Shown piece by piece: positions 8,938 to 17,492 of a stretch of DNA of 64,000 nt. How positions within the stretch are numbered: the stretch's first letter is position 1; every line of letters starts with the position of its first letter. This DNA comes from Streptomyces sp. NBC_01142 (GTDB lineage Bacteria; Actinomycetota; Actinomycetes; Streptomycetales; Streptomycetaceae): NCBI RefSeq assembly GCF_026341125.1, contig NZ_JAPEOR010000001.1:3286001-3350000 (forward strand). The letters run 5' to 3'. Made by a program: the position numbers and the translations under genes. Under the pieces are notes generated by a model. That model ran no database searches and was not told where the DNA came from. It saw nothing but the letters and a program-made list of their open reading frames with translations.

Positions 8938-9786
8938 GTGTTCTGGACGGCCAGTGGACACCGCACCCACCGCAGCATCATCCGTACCCGCGCCACTGCC
9001 GGTGCTGTGGCTGCCGGGATGTTCCTCGCCGTCGGTTGTTCCTCCGGCGACGACGGCCCCGGTGAAGCGGCGGGCGGCGTCCCCGTGGTCGCGAAAGGCA
9101 GCCTGACCACCTGCACCCACCTGCCCTATCCGCCGTTCCAGTTCGAGCGGGACGGCAAGGTCGTCGGCTTCGACGTGGCCCTGATCGATCTGGTGGCGAA
9201 GAACCTCAAGGTCGAACAGAAGATCCTCGACACACCGTTCGAGAACTTCAAGACCGGCGCGTTCCTCAATTCCGGCGAGTGTGATCTGGCCGCCGCAGGC
9301 ATGACGATCACCGCGGAGCGCAAGAAGAACGTGGACTTCTCCGTCCCGTACTTCGACGCCACCCAGGCGCTGCTCGCGACCAAGAAGAGCGGCGTGACCA
9401 CCCTGGCGGAGATCAAGTCCCAGAAGAAGAAACTGGGCGCCCAGGCGGAGACCACCGGCGAGAGCTACGCCAAGGAGCAGGGCTTCAACCCGGTGGCGTT
9501 CGAAAGCTCCGACGCGGTGCTCAACGGACTGCGTACCGGCCAGGTCGACGCCGTCGTCATCGACTACCCGGTTGTCCAGGGCTGGCTCAAGGACAAGGCC
9601 AACGCCGCCGAATTCGCCCTCGGCCAGAACATCGACACCGGTGAGCAGTACGGCTTCTCGGTGAAGAAGGGCAACGCCAAGCTGCTTGCGGCGGTCAACA
9701 AGGCGATCACGGACGCCCGGGCGGACGGCACGTACGACAAGCTGTACAAGCAGTGGATCGGCCCGCTTCCCAAGGCCAACTCGTGA
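8938..9786 (+). CDS. Polar amino acid ABC transporter substrate-binding lipoprotein
   Basis: The GTG at 8938 has GGAGG six bases upstream, giving 282 residues; the open frame extends 80 codons further upstream without family similarity. The N-terminus has Arg residues, a hydrophobic stretch and the lipobox LAVGC, predicting a lipid-anchored extracytoplasmic protein. The rest is a family 3 solute-binding protein: PPFQFERDGKVVGFDVALIDLVAK near residues 60-85, and the later DFSVPYFDATQALL block that lines the ligand cleft. It heads a three-gene operon with permease and ATPase. The ligand is probably a polar amino acid; which one is not evident. Confidence 0.92.
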   Translation: MFWTASGHRTHRSIIRTRATAGAVAAGMFLAVGCSSGDDGPGEAAGGVPVVAKGSLTTCTHLPYPPFQFERDGKVVGFDVALIDLVAKNLKVEQKILDTPFENFKTGAFLNSGECDLAAAGMTITAERKKNVDFSVPYFDATQALLATKKSGVTTLAEIKSQKKKLGAQAETTGESYAKEQGFNPVAFESSDAVLNGLRTGQVDAVVIDYPVVQGWLKDKANAAEFALGQNIDTGEQYGFSVKKGNAKLLAAVNKAITDARADGTYDKLYKQWIGPLPKANS

Positions 9787-10583
9787 CCTCTCGGCTCACC
9801 AGGCGGCAGCGGCGCCGCGTCTGGCAGGGTATTCAGTACGCACTGTTCGTTGCGGTGCTGATCCTCGTCGGCTTCCTCGCCGACTGGGACCGGCTGCAGA
9901 ACCAGTTCGCGCAGAAAGACCTCGCCAAAGAGCTCTTCCCGGCCATTATCACCACGGCGCTGCGCAACACCGTGGTGTACACCCTCTCCGGGTTCATCTT
10001 CGGCCTGGTGCTGGGGCTGATCATCGCGCTGATGCGGCTGTCGTCGGTTGCCCCCTACCGGTGGGTCGCGAGCATCTACATCGAGATCTTCCGCGGCCTG
10101 CCTGCCCTGCTGATCTTCATTTTCGTCGGTGTCGCCATTCCACTGGCGTTCCCCGGCACACAGATCCCCGGCGGCACCTACGGAAAGGTCGCCCTCGGTC
10201 TCGGTCTGGTCGCCGCGGCCTATATGGCCGAGACGATCAGGGCCGGCATCCAGGCGGTACCCAAGGGGCAGATGGAGGCCGCCCGCTCGCTGGGCTTCTC
10301 GCACGCCCGCGCGATGGTGTCGGTGATCATCCCGCAGGCGTTCCGTATCGTCATCCCGCCGCTCACCAATGAACTGGTGCTGCTGTTCAAGGACTCCTCG
10401 CTGGTGCTCTTCCTCGGCGTCACTCTCGAGGAACGCGAGCTGACCAAGTTCGGCAGGGACCTGGCCAGCCAGACCGCCAACTCCACCCCGATCCTCGTTG
10501 CCGGGCTCTGCTATCTGCTCGTGACGGTGCCGCTGAGTTTCGTGGTGCGCCGCCTCGAGGCCCGCGCCGACAAGGCGAAGTGA
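9783..10583 (+). CDS. Polar amino acid ABC transporter permease
   Basis: The 266-residue membrane protein starts at GTG 9783, overlapping the stop of the binding-protein gene (GTGA). It has about five membrane helices of the HisMQ type and the EAA-loop motif [22 protein letters not shown] that docks with the ATPase. Only one permease is present in the operon, so it would act as a homodimer. It is followed seven bases later by the ATPase gene. Confidence 0.92.
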   Translation: MTSRLTRRQRRRVWQGIQYALFVAVLILVGFLADWDRLQNQFAQKDLAKELFPAIITTALRNTVVYTLSGFIFGLVLGLIIALMRLSSVAPYRWVASIYIEIFRGLPALLIFIFVGVAIPLAFPGTQIPGGTYGKVALGLGLVAAAYMAETIRAGIQAVPKGQMEAARSLGFSHARAMVSVIIPQAFRIVIPPLTNELVLLFKDSSLVLFLGVTLEERELTKFGRDLASQTANSTPILVAGLCYLLVTVPLSFVVRRLEARADKAK

Positions 10584-10590
10584 GGACGAG

Positions 10591-11433
10591 ATGTCAGAGA
10601 AAACGGAGACGGTGGGACCCATGGGCGCGGGCACGGACGGCCCGGAGATCGAGATCCGGGGCCTGCACAAGTCGTTCGGGGACAACGAGGTCCTGCGGGG
10701 CATCGATCTGGAGATCGCCCGGGGCGAGGTGGTGTGTGTCATCGGGCCCTCCGGCTCGGGCAAGTCGACGCTGCTGCGCTGTGTGAACCTGCTGGAGGAA
10801 CCCACCCAGGGCCAGGTCTTTGTCGGCGGCACTGAGGTCACCGACCTCGACGTCGACATCGACGCGGTACGCCGCCGTATCGGCATGGTCTTCCAGCAGT
10901 TCAACCTGTTCCCGCATGTGAGCGTGACCGAGAACCTCACGCTGCCCCAGCGTCGTGTGCTGCGCCGGAACAAGGCACGTGCGGCGGCGGTGGCCAAGGA
11001 GAATCTGGAGCGGGTGGGGCTGGCCGACAAGGCGGACGCCTACCCCGCACAGCTGTCCGGCGGGCAGCAGCAACGGGTGGCCATCGCGCGGGCGCTGGTC
11101 ATGGGACCGGAAGTGATGCTCTTCGACGAGCCGACCTCCGCGCTCGACCCGGAGCTGGTCGGTGAAGTCCTGGCGGTGATGCGGGTGCTGGCCGCGGAGG
11201 GTATGACGATGATGGTCGTCACCCATGAGATGAGCTTCGCCAGGGAGGTTGCCGACCGGGTCGTGTTCATGGACGGCGGAGTGATCGTCGAGCAGGGTCC
11301 GGCGGCACAGGTCGTGGGCGATCCGCAGCACGAGCGGACCAGGAACTTCCTCAACCGCATCCTGGACCCGGCTGCGGCGGAACAGCCTGGCCAGGGGCCG
11401 GAGCCCGACACGGACGCGGACCAGGAAAAGTGA
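10591..11433 (+). CDS. Amino acid ABC transporter ATP-binding protein
   Basis: The 280-residue protein has all ABC ATPase motifs: Walker [10 protein letters not shown] (near residue 51), Q-loop VFQQFNLFP, signature LSGGQQQR, Walker [13 protein letters not shown], and the switch His in VVTHEMSFA. It is closest in feel to GlnQ/HisP-type ATPases of polar amino acid importers. A 17-residue N-terminal extension precedes the first strand, and an acidic tail of about 20 residues follows the domain. It completes the operon that begins at 8938. Confidence 0.93.
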   Translation: MSEKTETVGPMGAGTDGPEIEIRGLHKSFGDNEVLRGIDLEIARGEVVCVIGPSGSGKSTLLRCVNLLEEPTQGQVFVGGTEVTDLDVDIDAVRRRIGMVFQQFNLFPHVSVTENLTLPQRRVLRRNKARAAAVAKENLERVGLADKADAYPAQLSGGQQQRVAIARALVMGPEVMLFDEPTSALDPELVGEVLAVMRVLAAEGMTMMVVTHEMSFAREVADRVVFMDGGVIVEQGPAAQVVGDPQHERTRNFLNRILDPAAAEQPGQGPEPDTDADQEK

Positions 11434-11462
11434 GGAGTCCGGCCGGACGAACTGTTTGACGA

Positions 11463-11479
11463 ACCGCCCGGAGGGCGGT
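11463..11479. terminator. Hairpin after the amino acid ABC operon
   Basis: ACCGCCC-GGA-GGGCGGT forms a perfect seven-pair stem 29 bases downstream of the ATPase stop, a plausible terminator. Confidence 0.55.
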
Positions 11480-11581
11480 GGGTCCCACGTCGGCGTCGCG
11501 GTGTACTGGGCAGTAGACCACCGTGGACATGGAGGCGCCGCATCATGGGACAGCCGTGGACACACCCACCGGACGGCCCTC

Positions 11582-11630
11582 CCACCTCATGGTCCCGTCC
11601 TTGAGGAACTGAGGCGGGACCATGAGGTGG
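11582..11630. repeat. Perfect 16-bp inverted repeat
   Basis: CCACCTCATGGTCCCG (11582-11597) is exactly complementary to 11615-11630 across a 17-base loop. It could be a second terminator of the ABC operon or a relic of a lost element; no transposase or flanking repeat accompanies it. Confidence 0.6.
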
Positions 11631-11856
11631 TCTCCGAGAACCAGCGCTGACTGGAAGGCTCCTCGGTGGCCTCGAGCCGGATCCGGCCTGGTGGCGGGCA
11701 CGGGCACGCGCCCGGATCCGGGGGAGGCGCAACGCGTACGGGCTGAGCCGGACGGCCCCGCCGCCCCCCTGAGTCGCACTTCGTGTACGAGGAGAAGCGG
11801 CTCGTCGCGGCCGTCAACTCGCTGAAGATCCCGGCCGGAGAGGTCGAAGGAGTTCG

Positions 11857-12249
11857 TCAGTCGCTCACCGGCGGACTGGGGGTCTGTGCGCCCGTCGGCG
11901 GCTCGTGCAGGCCGAAGGGTGAGCCCTGGTCGTCGTGGCAGAGGGTGAAGCGGCCGAACCGGGCGACGGACTCGGCGTCGCCGCCGGGGTCGAAGTCGTC
12001 GACCGTACCGCCCAGCTCGCGTACGCGGTCCATCGCCGTCTTCATGTCGTCGACCTTGAAGAACAGATACGGGCTCGCACCGGAGTCGCCGCCGTGCACG
12101 CCGCCCGGGACGTTGGGGGTGCGGATCGCGAACCCGCCGCCCTCGGTCGGACCCGGCTCGAAGGTCCAGCCGAACAGGCCGCTGTAGAACGTGCGGGCCT
12201 GGTCGGCGTCGCCCGCGCCCAGTTCGAAGAAGGAGATCTCACCGGCCAT
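11857..12249 (-). CDS. VOC-superfamily (glyoxalase/bleomycin-resistance fold) protein
   Basis: The 130-residue protein starts at ATG 12249 with GGGAG six bases upstream. It has two beta-alpha-beta-beta-beta modules typical of the VOC fold: ISFFELGAGDADQARTFYSGLFGW at residues 5-28 and a second module ending in DDQGSPFGLHEP. Single-domain VOC proteins of this length act as dimers that bind metals, drugs or small metabolites. The function is not predictable, and there is no operon partner. Confidence 0.85.
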   Translation of the reverse strand: MAGEISFFELGAGDADQARTFYSGLFGWTFEPGPTEGGGFAIRTPNVPGGVHGGDSGASPYLFFKVDDMKTAMDRVRELGGTVDDFDPGGDAESVARFGRFTLCHDDQGSPFGLHEPPTGAQTPSPPVSD

Positions 12250-12423
12250 CGCGGGCTCCCGCCATCCGTACGGAGACTGTCGGTGCCACGGTACGCCGGG
12301 CCCGGTGCGCCTGCACCCGCCTCCGGCCGGAGGTGCGGCGGAACTGGTCGCCCCGCGGCTGGACCGGCTGTCGAACACCGCGGGGAGCCCGTAGCGCCGG
12401 TCCACCGGGCGCCGCACGGCAGA

Positions 12424-12457
12424 GGCCGGCGGCCCGCCCGAAGGCGGACCGCCGGCC
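12424..12457. terminator. Hairpin downstream of the streptogrisin gene
   Basis: A GC-rich stem (left arm from 12424, right arm to 12457) with a CGAA tetraloop at 12439-12442 and a single mismatch lies just after the protease stop on the minus strand. Confidence 0.65.
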
Positions 12458-12469
12458 GTGATCCGTGCG

Positions 12470-13390
12470 TCAGAAAACGCTCACCCCGTAGGCGCTGAGC
12501 GCCTCGGTCACGGGCTGGAAGAACGTGGTGCCGCCGGAGGAGCAGTTGCCGCTGCCGCCGGAGGTCAGACCGAGAGCGGTGCTGCCGGAGAACAGGGCGC
12601 CACCACTGTCGCCGGGCTCGGCGCAGACGTTGGTCTGGATCATGCCGTAGACGACATCGCCGCCGCCGTAGTTCACCGTCGCGTTGAGGCCGGTGACTGT
12701 TCCGCCGTGGAGGCCGGTGGTGCTGCCGCTGCGCTGAACGGACTGACCGACGGAGGCGTTGCCGGCGCCCGTGATGTCACGGTACGAGCCGTTGTAGAGG
12801 TAGACCCGGCCGTCCGCGGCGGAGGCGTTGGAGTGCCGGATGATGCCGTAGTCGTTGGTCGGGAAGCTCGAACCGGCCGTGGAACCCAGCACCGTGGTCT
12901 GGGCGGAGTTGGTGTACCAGGTGCTGCCGATGTTGGTGCAGTGGCCGGCGGTGAGGGCGTAGTACGTACTTCCGCTGCGGACGTTGAAGCCGAGTGAGCA
13001 GCGTCCGCCGCCGGTGTAGATGGCCTGTCCGCCCGCGATGAGCTTGTTGAACGTGCCAGAGGTGCGCTCGATCTCAAGGGACCCGGCCCGTGCGCCCGCA
13101 GCCTTTTTGATCTTGGCTATCTCGGCGGCCGAGACAGTGTCGTCCGCCGTGACGACGAGCTTGCCCGACGCCTTGTCCGTGTACCAGGCGGTACCGGGCA
13201 CGTCGGCCCTGAGCACGGCATCGTCGGCCTGGGCGAGTTGGGCGGTGGTGGCGCGTACGCCGTCGCCGCCCGATTCGGCCACGGCGGTGGGGGCGGCAAG
13301 CGCGGAAACGGTGAGCAGAGTGGATGCGACGGCGATCAGCCGTGCACGTCTCGCGACACCGACGCGGGGGGAGAAGCGCTTGATGTTCAC
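12470..13390 (-). CDS. Streptogrisin-type secreted serine protease (S1E family)
   Basis: The 306-residue preproprotein has a signal peptide (to about residue 38), an alpha-lytic-type prodomain (about 40-116) and a chymotrypsin-fold catalytic domain (from about I118). The triad is complete: H150 in LTAGHC, D180 in NDYGIIR, and S262 in GDSGG. Cys residues at 131/151 and 256/283 can form the two conserved disulfides. The prodomain acts as a folding chaperone and is then cleaved off by the enzyme itself. The protein resembles secreted Streptomyces SGPA/B/D-type proteases used in nutrient scavenging. Confidence 0.95.
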   Translation of the reverse strand: MNIKRFSPRVGVARRARLIAVASTLLTVSALAAPTAVAESGGDGVRATTAQLAQADDAVLRADVPGTAWYTDKASGKLVVTADDTVSAAEIAKIKKAAGARAGSLEIERTSGTFNKLIAGGQAIYTGGGRCSLGFNVRSGSTYYALTAGHCTNIGSTWYTNSAQTTVLGSTAGSSFPTNDYGIIRHSNASAADGRVYLYNGSYRDITGAGNASVGQSVQRSGSTTGLHGGTVTGLNATVNYGGGDVVYGMIQTNVCAEPGDSGGALFSGSTALGLTSGGSGNCSSGGTTFFQPVTEALSAYGVSVF

Positions 13391-14123
13391 TACATCCTCC
13401 GATGGGGGGATCCGGGGCCCGCTGGGTGGACGGGTCCTCAGCGCGCGGATGTCCGGACCGTGGTGGCTCGACCACGGTCATGATCCTGACAATCCGTGCG
13501 GTAGGAATCCTGGGCTCCGGATCGTTGTGCGGCAAGATCGCCTTTCGGCCGCTCTACGCGCGTCAGCCGGGACGAGTGTCGCGCGGAAGCTTGGAGGAGG
13601 GCGTGCGTAAAGAGGGGTGGAGGTGAAGGATGTTTGCTGATGCATTCTCAACTGACGTGAAAGTCAGCTGCGAAGGGACCTCGCCCCCGGGAAGAGGGGA
13701 TCCAGCAACCGGAATGCCGCTTGCCGTTTGTGCTGCTCAAGGTTGATGGGAGATGCCGACGGGTCATCCGGCGCGACAAGGAACTCCCGTGCGTCCCCTT
13801 GCCGGTGTGCACCCCAGGTGTCGAGTTGCCGTGATGGCTCCCGCACATGCAAGGCCCGGCATCGGCCCGCCCCGGCTGAACCACCGCCCCGCGCAATCCC
13901 GTTCCGCGTCGCTCGGTGAATGCGGCCGACCGCCCGCCGCACGGCGTTATGCGTCAATCACCAGGGTTCGCCCACACGGATCGCGTGTCCGGTTCTCGTC
14001 ATCGGCTTTCGTGTTCTGACAGCCAGTACGGCCGGGATGGGTTCACCTCCCTCGGCGAACCGTTCGAGTGTCGGGCCCACGGTGCCCAGTGCGCGTGCAC
14101 AGCACCCGCCTTGGGTGTGACCG
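13391..14123. other. Long intergenic region without a supported gene
   Basis: Overlapping open frames occur on both strands, including a 97-codon minus-strand frame ending at 13664, but none has a ribosome binding site with family-like sequence. The left end should hold the streptogrisin promoter. Nothing else was recognised. Confidence 0.45.
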
Positions 14124-14576
14124 TCACGAGGACGGGGCGACCGCCAGCTCGGCATTGGCCCGGGCCGTAACAGCGGTCAGCACACGGCCCGCCGCTGCCA
14201 GGTCCTCGGCCGAGAGACCGCCGTACAGTCGCGCGGTGATCTCCTTGACGGTCGTACGGATCTGGTGATTGAGCGCCTCGCCCGCGTCGGTGACCCCGGC
14301 GCGGGGCTGCTCGCCGGGCAGGGTCTCCAGCAGCTCGGCGTCGGTCAGCTCGGTGATCGTCGCCCGCGCGGCTGATGCGTCGATCTTCAGGGTGCTGGTC
14401 ATCCGGTCGATGAGCCGGTCGTGGTCGATCGCCCCGCCGCTGTCGGCGGCGGCGTTGAGCGCCACCGACTGGTGGAACGTGGTGCCGGAACCGGCCAGCA
14501 CGCGCTCCAGGACGGCTCGCGTGGCGTAGTGGGCCTGGCCGATGACCTGGCCGTTGACGGTCGGTGTGGTGGGCAT
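14124..14576 (-). CDS. MarR-like winged-helix protein, second gene of a MarR pair
   Basis: The 150-residue protein has an N-terminal helical part, a winged-helix-like middle (about residues 40-100, including DASAARATITELTDAELLET followed by a wing and TDAGEALNHQI) and a long C-terminal helix used for dimerisation. It follows the upstream MarR gene with a two-base gap, so the two form one operon. It is less typical than its neighbour and may be a DNA-binding-like partner rather than an independent repressor. Confidence 0.7.
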   Translation of the reverse strand: MPTTPTVNGQVIGQAHYATRAVLERVLAGSGTTFHQSVALNAAADSGGAIDHDRLIDRMTSTLKIDASAARATITELTDAELLETLPGEQPRAGVTDAGEALNHQIRTTVKEITARLYGGLSAEDLAAAGRVLTAVTARANAELAVAPSS

Positions 14577-14578
14577 GG

Positions 14579-15046
14579 CTACTCCTTGGACGAAGAATCG
14601 AGTGGGACGTCGAGAAGGATGGCCAGCTCGCGGGCGAACACCTCGGTACGGGGGCCGTCGAGGCCTCCCAGTGGCGCCAGAAGCTGGTCGAGGAGCTGTT
14701 GTACGACGGCGATCGCTCGTCGGGTGACCTCACGTCCGTGGGCGGTGAGCGAGAGCTGGACCGCTCGTGTGTCGGCGGGGTCGGGGGTGCGCTCGAGGAG
14801 GCCGGCGGCTTCCAGTGCGCGGGCGAGCTTCGAGACGTAGAGCGGTTCGAGGCCGGTGTGGTCGGCGAGTTGGCGCTGGCTGGGACGCGTTCCGGAACGC
14901 TGCATGCCGAGCAGCGACGCCAGCAGTGAGTACTGCGCATGGGTCAGCCCCAGTGGCGCGACCGCCCGGTCGACGGCCACTCGCCACTTCGTCGACAGGC
15001 GCCAGACCAGGAAGCCGGGCGTGGGGCCCGTGGATGCTGTACTCAT
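14579..15046 (-). CDS. MarR-family transcriptional regulator
   Basis: The 155-residue protein is a standard MarR repressor: an N-terminal dimerisation helix, a winged helix-turn-helix (SQRQLADHTGLEPLYVSKLARALEAAGLLERTPDPADTRAVQLSLT at about residues 55-100) and C-terminal dimerisation helices. The DxR wing signature is present as DPADTR. It starts at ATG 15046 close to a palindrome that brackets a TATAAT box, so autorepression is likely. The ligand and other targets are unknown. Confidence 0.9.
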   Translation of the reverse strand: MSTASTGPTPGFLVWRLSTKWRVAVDRAVAPLGLTHAQYSLLASLLGMQRSGTRPSQRQLADHTGLEPLYVSKLARALEAAGLLERTPDPADTRAVQLSLTAHGREVTRRAIAVVQQLLDQLLAPLGGLDGPRTEVFARELAILLDVPLDSSSKE

Positions 15047-15059
15047 GACAGTTAGAGTA

Positions 15060-15078
15060 CATGGAGATTATATCCATG
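15060..15078 (-). promoter_or_regulatory. MarR operator around a TATAAT -10 box
   Basis: CATGGA (15060-15065) and TCCATG (15073-15078) form a perfect dyad spaced by seven bases. The spacer holds TATAAT on the minus strand (15072-15067), a perfect -10 hexamer, about 20 bases before the marR start. No good -35 is visible. This arrangement fits repression of its own promoter. Confidence 0.65.
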
Positions 15079-15098
15079 GCTACTATCTGCGCGCCACA

Positions 15099-15125
15099 CA
15101 CCTCGGACGGCAGCCGTCCGAGGTG
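15099..15125. terminator. Hairpin after the carbonic anhydrase gene
   Basis: CACCTCGGACGG and its exact complement are separated by a three-base loop, 19 bases past the carbonic anhydrase stop on the minus strand. Confidence 0.7.
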
Positions 15126-15144
15126 ATGGCCGGGAGGGTGCGGG

Positions 15145-15885
15145 TCAGTCGATCGCGTGGACGAGCTGGTTGTGGAGTTCGTAGCGGGCGCCGACAACGG
15201 CCAGGTCGCCGGTGGCGATCCTGGTCGCGAGGTCGGGCTCCGTGGCGAGGCGACGGCGGACGAGTCCGACGTTGCGGCTGATGCTGGAGTCGATACGGGC
15301 GTTGCCGTGCTGGCTGTGGTCTATGGCCGGCCGTATCTGCTCAGCCAAATACTGTATGTGCGAGGGCAGTTGCTCACCCGTCTCGTCCGCGTGAACGGCC
15401 GCGGTCACGGCGCCGCAGGACTGGTGCCCGAGAACGAGGATCAGGGGTATGTCCAGTTCCAGGACGCCGTACGCGACGCTGCCGAGGACGGCCTCGTCCA
15501 GGACCTGGCCGGCCGACCGTACCGTCAGCAGATCGCCGAGCCCCTGGTCGAAGACCAGCTCCGGCGGCACGCGGGAGTCGACACACCCCAGGATGACGGC
15601 GAAGGGGTCCTGACCCGAGACCATGGCGCGGCGTACGGACGGGCTCTCGTCCGGGTGTTGCTGACGGTACGTCCGCCAGCGCCGATTGCCTGCGGCCAGT
15701 TCGTGCATCGCCTGAGAAGGGGTGGTCGGCCGGGCGCCGGTCCGCGCCGTGCGGGGTGCGGCTGCGGCCGGTGCCGAGCCGAGCCCGAGACCGCTGGTGG
15801 CCACTGCGCTGCCTGCGAGCGCCGCGCGGAGCAGTGCACGACGTCCCGTACCGGGACGGAGGTCATCCTGTCGCTTCAATATCAC
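15145..15885 (-). CDS. Exported beta-carbonic anhydrase
   Basis: The 246-residue frame from GTG 15885 has an N-terminal RR motif followed by a hydrophobic, Ala-rich stretch (residues 15-44) that looks like a Tat signal peptide. The beta-carbonic anhydrase domain follows, with zinc ligands C101, H154 and C157 and the catalytic dyad D103-R105 in CVDSR. The enzyme interconverts CO2 and bicarbonate, here probably outside the membrane. The open frame extends 105 codons upstream through a decayed DUF6461 gene in the same frame, which is not part of this protein. The GTG lacks a clear ribosome binding site, so the true start is uncertain and may be leaderless. Confidence 0.85.
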   Translation of the reverse strand: MILKRQDDLRPGTGRRALLRAALAGSAVATSGLGLGSAPAAAAPRTARTGARPTTPSQAMHELAAGNRRWRTYRQQHPDESPSVRRAMVSGQDPFAVILGCVDSRVPPELVFDQGLGDLLTVRSAGQVLDEAVLGSVAYGVLELDIPLILVLGHQSCGAVTAAVHADETGEQLPSHIQYLAEQIRPAIDHSQHGNARIDSSISRNVGLVRRRLATEPDLATRIATGDLAVVGARYELHNQLVHAID

Positions 15886-16019
15886 GGAGGGAACGTAGCT
15901 GTCGCACTCGACAGGGTGTTCATATTTTGCACGTTGCTTTACATGTCGTTGAACGAAACCTGAGAAATGGCGATCGCGGTTCAACCATATGAATGCAAAG
16001 GTGAGTTGACCGGCCGTCA

Positions 16020-16387
16020 CTGCCGGGGGAAGCGCCGCCGTTCCGCAGGCGAACTTCGCGCCGTCCAGCAGCTGGGGCGTGAGCCGTATGCCCGTGAGCC
16101 GCTCCGCGAAGGCGAACGCCGCCTCTGTCGTGGGACCGATGTCCCGGTCTTCGTCCTCGCTGAGGTCGAAACCGGGCCCGCTCCGTCGTGCTCCTCCCAC
16201 ACTTCGTACGACGCCTCGATCAGCGTGTGAACCCCCGATACGGAGCTCACCCGACGGGCTCCCATCCGCGCCGGCAGCCCATCGCTCGTGAACCCTTCGA
16301 GAGGGTGCGGCAGTACGCCTCGGTCAGGTGCGCACAGTGGTCGTCCAGCCAGTCGTAGTCGGCGGCGGTTGCGTTCGTCCGAGACAT
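16020..16387 (-). pseudogene. Decayed DUF6461-family gene
   Basis: Three pieces of one protein lie in three different minus-strand frames. From ATG 16387 comes MSRTNATAADYDWLDDHCAHLTEAYCRTL. A second frame gives EGFTSDGLPARMGARR...GVHTLIEASYEVWEEHDG. A third gives TTEAAFAFAERLTGIRLTPQLL to about 16020. In order they match the start and end of the DUF6461 family as I know it, with the central part missing and two frameshifts. It cannot make a full product. Confidence 0.7.
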
Positions 16388-16519
16388 GAGGACATCGTGG
16401 CAGCCGCCACTGACAATGCGTGCGGCTCGCTCGTACGGGTCGCCTCACAACAACAGCCCCCCTCGGCACTGCCCCGGAGCGTCGTCGTGCCCGGGCGCCG
16501 GACCGGCCAGAGCGCGATT

Positions 16520-16550
16520 CGGTCAGTGGCGCGCGATCGCGCGCCGACCG
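16520..16550. terminator. Hairpin after the SPFH/NAD-kinase-like operon
   Basis: An 18-base perfect palindrome (16528-16545) is extended by CGGTC/GACCG outer arms, about 34 bases past the stop of the NAD-kinase-like gene on the minus strand. Confidence 0.6.
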
Positions 16551-16583
16551 GCTCGGCCCAGAGCCGCGGTGGGTTACGCGTAC

Positions 16584-17492
16584 TCAACCGAGCAGGTGAA
16601 GTGATGTGTCCGACATGCCGATGCGGACCGTCTGGCCCCAGGTGAGTTCCAGCGCATCGCTCTCGATTCCGTCGCCGAAGGCCACCAACCGGTCGGACTC
16701 GACAACGAGTCGGAGCCTGTCGGACCGTGTCAGCATCCCTTCCACCAGCGACGTGCCAGTGGTGGGGGAGGGCCAGGCCTCGCGTACGAACCAGATGAGC
16801 CGGGGATCGGCGGGGCCCGGCAGGGGCAAGGCGCTGCCGCGCTCCTGCCACAGGGAGCGCAGCCAGCCGGTGGCGCCGGTGCCGGTGCCGACCAGGACCC
16901 CTGAGGAGGCCTGGAGTTCAGCCCGTTCTGCGCGGGCGCCTTCGGAGCCGGGGCTCAGCCGGTAGCGAGAGGTCTGGTGGTCGGGCCGGCCGAGGTAGAT
17001 CTCATTGAGGGCGAGCAGCCTCTCTCCGTCGTCGGCGACCGCCTCCACCATGGTGAGCTCCTCCACGGTGGCCCGCGGTGAGACGGCGGCCCCGAGCAGC
17101 AGGGCGGCGTCCTCCGCCCGGTGGCGTACCAGGATGCCGGGGTTGCGCCCGGGGTCGGTGTCGATGCCCACGACCGGCTGGCCCGACAGGTACTTGGCGG
17201 TGTTGGCGACGAGCCCGTCCTGGCCCACGACGATCACCACGTCCTCCGGGGCGAAGAGAAAACGGTCGAGATCCGCACGTTCCACCCGGGTCTGCCGCCA
17301 CTGCAGCGGAACCGTAGCCGCCACCTCGGCGAGGGTGCGCCGCGTGCGGTGGTGCCGCTCCGCCACCTCCTTGATGCTGCGGCCGCGCGAGGAGAGGAAG
17401 AAGTCGGCCTGGCCGTGCGTGCCGTGCCGGGCGAGCAACTCCTCGTACTCGGTGGTGCGGTGCACCAGCACCGCCCGGGGTGCGAGGCTCAC
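16584..17492 (-). CDS. NAD-kinase-like protein
   Basis: The 302-residue protein has the fold signature of ATP-NAD kinases, but with altered motifs. VVIVVGQDGLVANTAKYL (about residues 85-102) stands where GGDGT is expected, GIDTDPGRNPGIL follows, and VGTGTGATGWLRSL (about 200-213) corresponds to the conserved STGSTAY-type loop. NAD kinases phosphorylate NAD to NADP; here GGDG reads GQDG, so activity or substrate may differ. Its start overlaps the stop of the SPFH gene by four bases, which implies a shared function. A separate housekeeping NAD kinase is expected elsewhere in the genome. Confidence 0.8.
   Translation of the reverse strand: MSLAPRAVLVHRTTEYEELLARHGTHGQADFFLSSRGRSIKEVAERHHRTRRTLAEVAATVPLQWRQTRVERADLDRFLFAPEDVVIVVGQDGLVANTAKYLSGQPVVGIDTDPGRNPGILVRHRAEDAALLLGAAVSPRATVEELTMVEAVADDGERLLALNEIYLGRPDHQTSRYRLSPGSEGARAERAELQASSGVLVGTGTGATGWLRSLWQERGSALPLPGPADPRLIWFVREAWPSPTTGTSLVEGMLTRSDRLRLVVESDRLVAFGDGIESDALELTWGQTVRIGMSDTSLHLLG

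Larger units (their letters stand above)
11434..11856. other. Intergenic region with hairpins and possible coding debris
   Basis: Apart from two hairpins, the plus strand carries two short protein-like stretches: LEELRRDHEVVSENQR ending with a stop at 11650, and HFVYEEKRLVAAVNSLKIPA beginning near 11777. Neither has a start, neither continues, and neither could be assigned to a family. They may be remnants of lost genes or chance. Confidence 0.35.

Noticed and set aside
11582..11630. Insertion sequence end or attachment site
   Set aside because: A single inverted repeat without a transposase, integrase, target duplication or tRNA is better explained as a hairpin.
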